Positions 30,819 through 37,924 of a stretch of DNA of 37,924 nucleotides are shown here, piece by piece. The notes beneath the pieces were generated by a model. The model was not told where the DNA came from. It ran no database searches and saw nothing but the letters and a program-made list of their open reading frames with translations. Source of the DNA: Symsagittifera roscoffensis (Eukaryota; Xenacoelomorpha; Acoela; Convolutidae); the NCBI RefSeq assembly GCF_963678635.1, contig NW_026971164.1, positions 1 to 37,924 on the forward strand. Direction: 5' to 3'. The first letter of the stretch is position 1, and each line of letters begins with the position of its first letter. Made by a program: the position numbers and the translations under genes.

Positions 30819-31109
30819 TCATGTATTGATAGAATTGGGTTCTTTGTGCTTTTGAGGTTTATTTTGATTGTCTTGTTGTTTTTGTCTACATTCAAAAATA
30901 CTGTGTCCGTATTGTCGGCAATAATTACACCATTTTTTGAAAGATGGTTTGCCTTTAAAGTTTGGATGTTTTTCGTGGATATTTAGTATTTCAGTGATTT
31001 TTTCAATCAGGTCTGTGTCTGATTCTTGTATGTTATTTATATGTGTAGTATTTGTTTCAATCCGATTAACATATTGTAGTTTTAAATTTTCTGTTTCTTC
31101 GAGTTTCAT
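30819..31109 (-). pseudogene. Gag nucleocapsid part with CCHC zinc knuckle
   Basis: Contains CNYCRQYGHSIFEC, a CX2CX4HX4C knuckle, followed by a Gln/Asn/Lys-rich tail. Such knuckles package element RNA. It is in the same frame as the capsid-like piece upstream but separated from it by two close stop codons (TGA AAA TAA, around 31140-31148). Confidence 0.8.
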
Positions 31110-31145
31110 TGTGATTTCTGCTTGTTCTAGTTTATCTACTTATTT

Positions 31146-31950
31146 TCAAAAATCTAAATCTGGTTCTCGAATTGAAAAAGGATGAGATGCTCTCTTTTTT
31201 ATAGCTATTTTCCTTAATTGAGGTGTTAAGGTCATCATTGAAATTTCTGTCATTTTTGTGTTTTTGTAGTCATTTGTATTAAGTGCATATGCTTTTGGAA
31301 CTAGTGTTTCGATTCGTACTGCTAATTGTTTAATTGTTTCATTTGGTAATCTGCGTAATTCGTTGCATAGAACTCTTTGATGTTGTTTGTTTCTTTCAGA
31401 ATCAAAAATTTTTTTAAATGTTTGTGTGAATCTTTTCCACTCTGATTTTGTTTCTATGGGTAATACTGAAAACCATTTGTGAGCTGCGCCATCTAGTGTT
31501 GTTTGTATTAACGCTGTGCGTCTATGTATCCAATTTTGATGTAGTGGCGTATTAATTGGTTCGGGTCCTATATTTAAAATTAAATTTGCTGTTACTGCAT
31601 TTAGATAATCTTCTACAGATTGTTCAGGGTCTGTTCCTGTGAATACCATTAATGGTTTATTCGATGTTATTGATGATGCACCCATGAGGTATGGATTCAT
31701 AGTCATCTGTAGTGATTCTGCGGCATTTTGTTTTTTGTGAAAAATTTGAAAGTTGATTTTTTGTGATTTCATGTTGCTGAAGGTAATATGGAAGCGGTAT
31801 TTCATTTTGCATTTGGATTGGTTGATAAGATTGCATTAACATTGGGTTTTGTGGTTGTATTGGTTGAAAATATTGTGTGTTAAATGAGTTTTGTATATGC
31901 ATTTGTTGTTGATTTTGTATATCTGTTGGATTTTGTGGGTAAATTTTCAT
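31146..31950 (-). pseudogene. Gag capsid-like region (Ty3/Gypsy type), frameshifted
   Basis: The 31146-31805 frame has the retrotransposon Gag look: FTGTDPEQSVEDYLNAV, then a helical region with AAHKWFSVLP and WKRFTQTFKKIF, then LCNELRRLPNETIKQLAVRI. This is the family pattern for the capsid N-terminal and C-terminal lobes. A Gln/Met/Pro-rich leader is in another frame (31657-31950), and the two cross near 31745, so an indel separates them. The downstream knuckle is at 30819-31109. Confidence 0.75.
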
Positions 31951-32116
31951 ATTTTGAGATGTTTGAGATTGTCGCGGTCTCTGTGTGCAATATTCTTTAG
32001 TATATGGTGCAAAAATATCTGGTTAATGATAATCATCGTCATCAGATGATAAATAATTTGTGTTATATGGTGTATGTTGTTTATTTTTATTCTGTTGAAA
32101 AAATGGGTAATTTTCA
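31951..32116 (-). other. gap between accessory ORFs and Gag
   Basis: No intact frame is seen. The sequence is degenerate in all sense frames. Confidence 0.35.
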
Positions 32117-32830
32117 CTATAATCCTGTGTTATCTGGAAAATTTACTGAATTGGTCGATGTTTTTGGAAGATTCCAATAATGGGAACATACGTGATTTAA
32201 ATTTTGTGTAGTTTTTCGGGGAGGTTGATTTGTTTTTGGTTGGTGTGCATAATTATAATTGTGTTCTGCAAAAGTGTTTCTTGTGAACGTTTTTCGTGTT
32301 TTTGACGGTATTGTCATTAGCCTATACGTTTGATAGTCCATATGTGAATATTTTGGAGCAACCGAAGGTTTAACGGTTGATTGTGAGGTTACCTGTGTTA
32401 GTGATGTATTTGTATTTCTTGGTGTTGTCAGATTGGGGTGTATTGGTGAAATACTTTGTTGTGTAGTTGTTGCTGTTGTTTGGACGATTTCTTCATTTAT
32501 GAAGTGTGATGGTGTTTGAATATCTTGTTGTGTAAGATTTCTGGTTCCATTGAGAATTTCATTATGTATGACTGTTGAATTTAAGCTGTTATTTCGTGTA
32601 TCAGGTAAAAATGTATTATAATTTAATGGTGTTGCGTCAATCGTTAATGGTATTACTTTTACATAATCTCTGTGGAAAGATATTGTACTTATTGCTTGAC
32701 TCGAGATATCTTGTGGAATCTTTAGAAATGCTGAATGAGACCATTCAGGGTCCCAAACGTAATCTGATTGTTGTGAAAGGACAGTGTCGTCATTGTTATT
32801 TTGAGGTCTGAAATTTTTTCTTGCTTGTGA
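32117..32830 (-). pseudogene. Ser/Thr/Asn/Gln-rich accessory frame
   Basis: A sense frame open from about 32830 to a stop at 32117, with an internal ATG at 32341. It is rich in Thr, Ser, Asn and Gln, with a basic stretch (KTRKTFTRNTF) near its end. It lacks a good start and may be the C-terminal continuation of the 32844-33458 frame after a frameshift. No domain is recognised. Confidence 0.4.
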
Positions 32831-32843
32831 AATTAAATCTAAA

Positions 32844-33458
32844 TTATGGGTGTAATAATCTAATAAACCTTGCTAAAATCTTTTGTAAATCATGTCTAGT
32901 GTTTTGTGAGACATCATCTTTGGTAAAATTTTCGCGGATTATATGTAGAAATGTTGAAAATACTGTAATTTCATTTCGTACCTTTGTATGTTTGGATGTT
33001 TCGGTTGGTGATATACTTTGAACTTCTGTTTTTTCTAATATAGATATATAACTATATATTATTGCAAAAACTTCGTTGGTGAATATGGAGTTTGCTCTTT
33101 GTGAATTATGATATTTTATGCTTTTGATATATTCTATGAATACTTTTGAAAATTCTAATTCAATATCGTCTGTTTGAGTTACATATTTACGATGGGCTGT
33201 ATTTGGCGTGCTGAATTCTATGGTGTAGGTTCCGTATTGTTGTGTTAGATTATATATGTCTTTCAAATAATGTTCAATAATTTGTCTTTTGATTTTTACA
33301 TCTGGGAATTCTGCTTTGCATGGACTGATTCCTGGTTCAAACAAACTTACGAGTAAGTTCTTACAAAATCGTGTTTGTCCTCTATCATCGAGTGAATCTA
33401 TAAGAAAGGGGAAAACTGTTTCTTCATCTGGACTTTCGTCGATTTGAGTGTGGCTCAT
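32844..33458 (-). CDS. accessory ORF b, 204 residues, unknown
   Basis: Begins MSHTQIDESPDEETVFPFLI with an acidic N-terminus. The rest is mixed alpha-helical in appearance, with aromatic residues and charged helices (KIKRQIIEHYLKDIY; FSKVFIEYIKSIKY) and no membrane segment. Its start overlaps the end of the upstream ORF by 35 nt. No family is recognised. It lies upstream of Gag, where Ty3/Gypsy elements normally have only leader. Confidence 0.5.
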   Translation of the reverse strand: MSHTQIDESPDEETVFPFLIDSLDDRGQTRFCKNLLVSLFEPGISPCKAEFPDVKIKRQIIEHYLKDIYNLTQQYGTYTIEFSTPNTAHRKYVTQTDDIELEFSKVFIEYIKSIKYHNSQRANSIFTNEVFAIIYSYISILEKTEVQSISPTETSKHTKVRNEITVFSTFLHIIRENFTKDDVSQNTRHDLQKILARFIRLLHP

Positions 33459-33900
33459 TTTTTCGTTTGATGACTGTTAATATATAACTATCAAGGTGTC
33501 TAATTGGTTGATTCCAATTATACAGGTGTACTGGTTTGTGCTTATATTGCTTTTTTATTCTTCTTTTTCCTCTTTTTGATGAATTTGAAGTTGTTTCTGA
33601 GTCGGAAAAATATAATTGATTTTGAATGGGGCAATTTTTATTTATTGATTTTTTTAATTTGTATAGTTCGTCTAAACTGTTGGCTTCTGATTCAGAAAAT
33701 GCGTTTCTATTTTTTGAAAATCTTTTTCGTGTGATCTGTCTTTGTTTGTTTATAATTTTTCTTTTTATTTCTTGTCGTTTTGTTCGAATGTATCCAACTG
33801 TTTGTGTATATGGAGTGATTACAAGATCGTTTTTTTGGTTATATATTTCACAGTTGTGTAAAACTATTGTTTGTTTATTTCCTAAATTTTTGAATGACAT
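33424..33900 (-). CDS. accessory ORF a, 158 residues, basic, unknown
   Basis: Starts MSFKNLGNKQTIVLHNCEIY. The middle is highly basic (KRQEIKRKIINKQRQITRKR) and the end has KRGKRRIKKQ and NRRKSR, which would suit nucleic-acid binding or nuclear import. No domain is recognised. It is the first sizeable gene after the leader and overlaps the next ORF by 35 nt in another frame. Confidence 0.5.
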   Translation of the reverse strand: MSFKNLGNKQTIVLHNCEIYNQKNDLVITPYTQTVGYIRTKRQEIKRKIINKQRQITRKRFSKNRNAFSESEANSLDELYKLKKSINKNCPIQNQLYFSDSETTSNSSKRGKRRIKKQYKHKPVHLYNWNQPIRHLDSYILTVIKRKNEPHSNRRKSR

Positions 33901-34419
33901 AAGGTTTAGGATGAGGGATGCAAGAAGTTGTTAATTATTTTTATTTTCCTAGACTGTTAGTCCTCACGATTTTTTGGTTAGCTTAACCTGGGTCTTTTTA
34001 TTCAGGGTTGGAGAGAAAAGTATATCGATTCCGGAGAATGATTTTTTACTTTCTCGTGGCTAGTCTAAGTTAAGGTGTTAACTTACTTAATCTTACTTAG
34101 GGGTAGTGATTGTGTTCAAGGGTTGGAGAATAGTAAATCGATCCACAAGGTTCAGGTATAATTAGAACGCAAGTAGTTCGTTGGATACTCTTTTAAACTT
34201 ACTAAGTCTAAGATCTATCCTGGGTCTGGCAAGAGGAGGGTTCAAGTGAAGGATGAATATCCGAAGTTCATCACTGTTTAGCTTAATTTGAATGGTTAGT
34301 TTTATTTAAAATTTTTGTATTAGTCCTGGGTCTTTTTGAAAAGGTTGGTTAGTGAATCGACGTTTGAGGTCGTTAGACACTTGCTAAGTGGGTGGGGGAG
34401 AACAAAATTGTTCTTTTTG

Positions 34420-34504
34420 ATCCAAGGATAGGCCTTGATGATCAGATTTTAAAATTAATGAGATAGAAAATTTATGAAGATCCAAGGATAAGCCTTGATG
34501 ATCT
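34420..34504. repeat. duplicated 25-bp motif in leader
   Basis: GATCCAAGGATAGGCCTTGA continues to TGATC near 34421-34446 and returns with one change near 34480-34504, about 59 bp apart. Both are in the leader of the giant element. Confidence 0.75.
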
Positions 34505-35127
34505 TAATTTGAAATTAAGTGAATTTAATTTTAAAATGGTTTAAATTTATTTGATAAAAAGATTTAGTTTTTGAATGATGTTAGTGAGCTTATGATTGCT
34601 GTTACGTTTAGGTGATGAAGCTGGAACAACAAGATGGTTTATAATTACTAACTATTTATTGTCATTCTACTTATTTTATTTTTATTTTCAATAAATATTT
34701 TTTAAATTTGTTTTATATAATACTGCAGAAATTAAGGGAACGATCTGAGATCTTTTTATCAAACGTTATTGTACATTAATAATTTTGTTTAGCGCCTGAA
34801 ATAATCATGAAGACTTACTTCAAAATTTTATGTTTGCAAATAGAAATCTAAATTCATTGCTAATAAGGTTCTAAATATAAAAGTTTGTGTTGGCTTTTGC
34901 CGTACAACTATAAAACTAAATGGTAAGTTTCTACGTAGTCGTATATCGTCTCTTGTCCGAGGTCTTCTTCCAATACCGGGTAGTTCTAGTATTGTGCGGA
35001 ATATCGTCTCTGATCTATTGAGTCGTAGAGACATTTCAATTAAGTTATTATCATGTAACATTTTGAAAATGTTTTGTCTAATTTCTAATCTATTTTGGTT
35101 AATTCTAAGCTATTAAGGTCTTATTTG

Positions 35128-35145
35128 AGACTTATGGCCGCACCA
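35128..35145 (-). promoter_or_regulatory. primer-binding site of giant element
   Basis: Two bases (TC) after the 5' LTR the sense strand reads TGGTGCGGCCATAAGTCT, starting with TGG as expected for pairing to a tRNA CCA end. The tRNA is not identified. Confidence 0.65.
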
Positions 35146-35147
35146 GA

Positions 35148-35557
35148 TGAGTTAGGACCGATGTGGTTAACTCATAGAATAATTTCGGATAGGGTACACC
35201 GTCTGCTCGTCACGCTATCTTATTTTCGGCCGGATAGATTCGTGCAACTTCTTAGTCTAATACCGATCCTAATCTTACTCTTATATCTACTAGTCTCAGG
35301 GTGTTTAACTAGTCTCTGATAGGCTCAATAGATCTAGAGTATACTGGCTTATTGCAACTGTTGAAGTTCTCTTGGAGAGGTAACTAATTTCTAAGTTAAA
35401 TTCAAATCTCTCTGGTGGTGAAATTACAAGTAATTTCAGCACTTACAAATAAGTGGGTTGTTAGTTTGATGGATTATGATTGGTTAATATTAAATATTTT
35501 ACAGTGGTAAAATATCTAATTTATCCAATAATAAAATGTAGTTTAGACCAGGTTCCA
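35148..35557 (-). repeat. 5' LTR of giant element
   Basis: A 410-bp partner of 13405-13814. The six differences include one that breaks the 13-bp hairpin stem (GGTGGTGAAATTAC here against GGTGCTGAAATTAC). Confidence 0.9.
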
Positions 35558-35889
35558 GTTGTCATCTAAAATTCCCTTGACACAATGTTTTTGAAAAACT
35601 AAACGTTGAAATTTTCGTATGGTAACTGTGCAACAAATTTTGCTGGGAAACGAGCTAAAAAAATTATTTTCAATTTTACAGTTTCAAGTACTGACGAAGT
35701 ACGAAAAACTTTTTTGACAAAGTTGGTGCTCCACAAATGCTCAAAAAAATAAAATAAAAGATATTTAAAATTCACATTAAAAAACGTACAAAAAACTTTT
35801 CATCTTTATAATTTCGAAAAGCTTTCAAAACTCGCTTTGCGCTGAAACGGCTAAACATCAGCTCCTAGTCAAAAAGTCGTTGACTTGAG
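35558..35889 (-). other. host intron 1 segment: nothing recognised
   Basis: AT-rich intron sequence between the giant element and the hAT-like MITE. Confidence 0.45.
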
Positions 35890-36339
35890 CAGGGGCGGAT
35901 TTAAAGGGGGCGGGAGGGGTAACGGACGTTCCTTCCCCCCCGCCCCCCCGCACATTCACGGATTTGACCCCCTTCCGATCCAAAGGGTTACCCCTTTGTA
36001 ATATTTTAAGAAATCCGTTTCGGCTGAATGACCTAAAATGTTTCAAAAGGCACCTTTGGCGCCAAAATATATTAATTTTGAGGGGGGGAGCGCACGCCAA
36101 AAACACGCATTTTTTGACAAATTTTTCCAAAAAGTGTCTGAAACGGATTTTTCGGCCTGTTATTTTAAAAACTTTCCTGCGGCGCTGAAAATGTTGCCAA
36201 AACAGGGTCTTTTTAGTGCTTTGGGAGAGCGCTAGGAAAAATCAATATGGTCGACCTAAAATAATGGAAAAGGTCGACAAAACTTTTTAAAAATCCGCAC
36301 CCCCCCCCCCCTCTCCAGAAAATCCTAGATCCGCATCTG
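35890..36339. mobile_element. hAT-like MITE (450 bp)
   Basis: Starts CAGGGGCGGATTTA and ends with the complement of CAGATGCGGATCTA, an imperfect terminal inverted repeat (11 of the first 14 match). The flanking 8-mers GACTTGAG and GGTTTGAG match at 6 of 8 positions, consistent with an aged 8-bp target-site duplication as hAT elements make. C- and G-homopolymers lie near both ends. It has no transposase. It is related to 80-360. Confidence 0.6.
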
Positions 36340-36828
36340 GGTTTGAGAATCACCATTACTCCCTGCCAGGTCCAGAAAACAATTAAAAATTTCTGGATTA
36401 ACTAAGGACACAATAGTTGTTTTGTGAAGGGCTGAAAAACTTGCGTATTCGGGCCTTTTTCTTCGTGGAACAACCGTTTCAACAGTCAAGACGCAGCCTA
36501 GGTTGAAATACAAAGTTAAAACAACAGAAAAGTCTGTCGCGAGGCTTGAAATACCGGTAAGTGTATTTTTTAGCAAAAACTTCCAAAACTGACAAACTGG
36601 ATGGAAGGATTTTCGCGATTTTTGGAGGATTAAATAGAATTTCGTTACCGAAATTTGATTTTCGTAGACTTTAAGACTCCAATAAGTTTCCATCGGAGCA
36701 AAACATGCAGCGGCGCAAAACGCGCGACCAAATTTTCCTAATTCTAGACAAATTAACTATTAAGAGTTTATACGACAATGCTCAATTGGAATCATAAATC
36801 AGAGATCAGACAAGCGGGGTTGACTTAC
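36340..36828 (-). other. start of host intron 1
   Basis: Begins on the minus strand with GTAAGTCA after exon 1. A 122-codon frame (36325-36693) overlaps the MITE edge and has no recognised domain. Confidence 0.5.
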
Positions 36829-36987
36829 CTTTCGACACCGCTTTCATCTGTCTGGTTGTAGTTTTCCTGTTTCTCATTTGGATCGATGTTGATTAGCAGG
36901 GGCTTCTCGTGACCCAACGAAACATCTCGGCTTTTCCCAGTCGAGTCAGCCGCCCCCTCAGCTACTCCGCCCATACTCTTCGACACC
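36829..36987 (-). CDS. host gene 5' coding exon (ATG at 36974)
   Basis: A GC-rich block. The minus strand has a possible acceptor (ATTTTTAAG/GTGTCG) at 36987, an ATG at 36974, and the donor AAAG/GTAAGT at 36829. The coding part is 146 nt and begins MGGVAEGAADSTGKSRDVSL, followed by a segment with LLINIDPNEKQENYNQ and ending ESGVE plus two nucleotides. The N-terminus looks disordered and polar, without a signal peptide. The phase fits exon 2 at 10577-10666. I do not recognise the protein. The region 5' of the exon may be an untranslated-exon or trans-splice acceptor. Coding nature is inferred from composition, splice signals and phase. Confidence 0.65.
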
Positions 36988-37399
36988 TTAAAAATTAATA
37001 ATTACAAAAAAACGATTATTGATTAGTTACAAGGAAAACAATATGCTGAATTATTGGGCGTACAGAGCAAATGATTCACTCTTTTGCTCTCGCCAAGTGC
37101 CAAGTGTTAATTTTAAAACGAAAAAAAAAACGATAATTACATCTAGTCCTGGGGGCGAGTTCACATGAAAAAAAAATTTTTAGGTCTAACTATTTGCAAC
37201 ATGTCTTGAAAGAAAAAAAAGAAATTCTTTATTAAAAATCAATATGAATACATATGCTGAAACAAAACAACAGAAAACTATCAAATATCATCTAACAAAA
37301 AAAATGAATTGAAATAACATTGAATATGGCTCGATGAATTTAAAATTAATCCATCAGATCTTTCGTTTGTAAGACTGTTACAGCAAGTTTTCACAGCCC
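36988..37399 (-). other. AT-rich upstream region of host ATG exon
   Basis: No gene is seen. It would be a 5' intron or promoter sequence of the host gene. The left edge of the LINE remnant is uncertain and may reach into its right end. Confidence 0.4.
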
Positions 37400-37924
37400 A
37401 ACTTGATTGTTTTTCAAGCGAAATTATTAAATTTTTTGTGTTAAATTGTGTAAAATCCATAGTGTAAGTGTCTCATGACAAACGCATTCATTAGCAGCAG
37501 TCTGGTGTTTAATGGTAACGGTTTCTTGATCGACTAAAATATGTTAATACCACATGCCATTTTTCTTAGAATGCTTTTAATTTCCTGTTGACAGTCTGAT
37601 GTCTGATTGATGAAACACCGAGATGTTTCTTTTCAATTATTGATTTCAATGGTTTTTCTTCAATATTTTTTTTTCGATACAAATGAAACTTTTTTTTTCA
37701 TTTTTGAATTTCATCTGTTTTACTGAATATAATGAACTCTGTTCTTTGGCATTTAGTTTTTTTTAATTTTTTTTCTGGTTTTTCTGGATTGGTGGGTTTC
37801 GTTATCAACAAAGAGCATTGTATCATCAGAAAATTGAACAATTCTGCAATATTTTGCTAACCGTTGGTTCAGATCATTTATGTAAAATCTAACAATGATT
37901 GGTTCATCGACCGTACCTTGCAGA
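37400..37924 (-). pseudogene. LINE reverse transcriptase fragment, decayed
   Basis: The minus strand from the window edge reads LQGTVDEPIIVRFYINDL, then FSDDTMLF, the PQG...YINDL...ADD motif set of non-LTR retrotransposon reverse transcriptase, with Ser in place of the usual Ala before DD. Further downstream, in other frames, come TEFIIFSKTDE, KHLGVSSI, ILRKMACGINIF and LLLMNAFVMRHLHYGFY, which match the order of the RT thumb and downstream region of Jockey/CR1-like LINEs. Frameshifts and stops are several. The 5' part lies beyond the window. Confidence 0.75.

Larger units (their letters stand above)
33901..35147 (-). other. leader of giant element
   Basis: 1.25 kb between the primer-binding site and the first ORF. 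It contains a 77-codon frame (34828-35061), possibly chance. Repeated motifs are present: CCTGGGTCTTTTT at about 33989 and 34326, GGGTTGGAGA at about 34004 and 34121, and the near-identical GATCCAAGGATA(G/A)GCCTTGATGATC pair listed separately. It may hold packaging or splice signals, but none is identified. Confidence 0.45.
13405..35557 (-). mobile_element. giant Ty3/Gypsy-like LTR retroelement (22.15 kb) with envelope-like gene
   Basis: Two 410-bp direct repeats (13405-13814 and 35148-35557, constant offset 21743) begin TG and end CA. All recognised genes between them lie on the minus strand, so the 5' LTR is the right one, followed after two bases by a primer-binding site. Order: leader, two accessory ORFs, Gag region with zinc knuckle, RT, RNase H, integrase, membrane ORF, envelope-like gene, ORF-X and a 1.6-kb 3' region. 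RT (YIDD) and the GPY-type integrase tail place it with Ty3/Gypsy. Six LTR differences were counted. Many frames are broken, so the element is defective. Two internal tandem duplications account for about 4.3 kb of its length. It lies in host intron 1, in sense orientation. Confidence 0.88.

Noticed and set aside
36325-36693. 122-codon minus frame
   Set aside because: It overlaps the MITE end and intron, shows no recognisable domain, and has no splice or start support.

Overview
The window is repeat-rich, AT-rich DNA from an animal, probably an invertebrate. The grounds are a BEL/Pao element, a Ty3/Gypsy-like element carrying an envelope-like gene, a LINE reverse-transcriptase remnant, hAT-like short elements and spliced coding exons. 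Nothing looks bacterial, and the species cannot be named from sequence alone.

Host gene, minus strand. Two short GC-richer coding exons stand out from AT-rich DNA. The first (36829-36987, ATG at 36974) ends in a clean GTAAGT donor. The second (10577-10666) has a TTCTATTCAG acceptor and a CAG/GTACTC donor. Their phases fit (2 nt + 1 nt), so they are probably consecutive exons separated by a 26.2-kb intron. That intron contains the large LTR element and a hAT-like MITE. The BEL/Pao element lies in the next intron. Both LTR elements are in the same orientation as the gene. A decayed LINE fragment lies upstream of the ATG exon, at 37400-37924.

BEL/Pao element, 480-10125, minus. It has 477-bp LTRs that look identical, a primer-binding site, a polypurine tract and one intact 2232-codon Gag-Pol frame. 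It also has a 2-kb leader holding an extra ORF with SGNH-hydrolase-like motifs, duplicated segments with 45-bp GT-AG intervals, and a 21-bp minisatellite. Each LTR carries a tRNA-like block with A and B boxes, followed by a perfect 14-bp palindrome and T-runs. This resembles a Pol III unit embedded in the LTR. The element looks young and possibly still competent.

Giant Ty3/Gypsy-like element, 13405-35557 (22.15 kb), minus. It has 410-bp LTRs with 6 visible differences. In its own sense direction (right to left) it holds a 1.2-kb leader, two accessory ORFs, a Q-rich/Gag region with a CCHC knuckle, an Arg/Asn/Ser/Tyr-rich linker, RT, RNase H, integrase, a small membrane-protein ORF, a broken envelope-like gene, and a 599-codon ORF of unknown function (ORF-X), followed by 1.6 kb without genes. 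Most coding parts are broken, while ORF-X is intact. Two internal tandem duplications are present. One is 2.31 kb (RT-RNase H-integrase) and about 0.5% diverged. The other is 1.83 kb (envelope tail plus ORF-X) and more diverged. Each has a short templated filler at its joint (66 and 88 bp), which points to template switching.

The most interesting points are the Pol III-like cassette in the BEL LTR, the SGNH-like leader ORF, the filler-joined duplications, and the intact ORF-X inside an otherwise decayed giant element.
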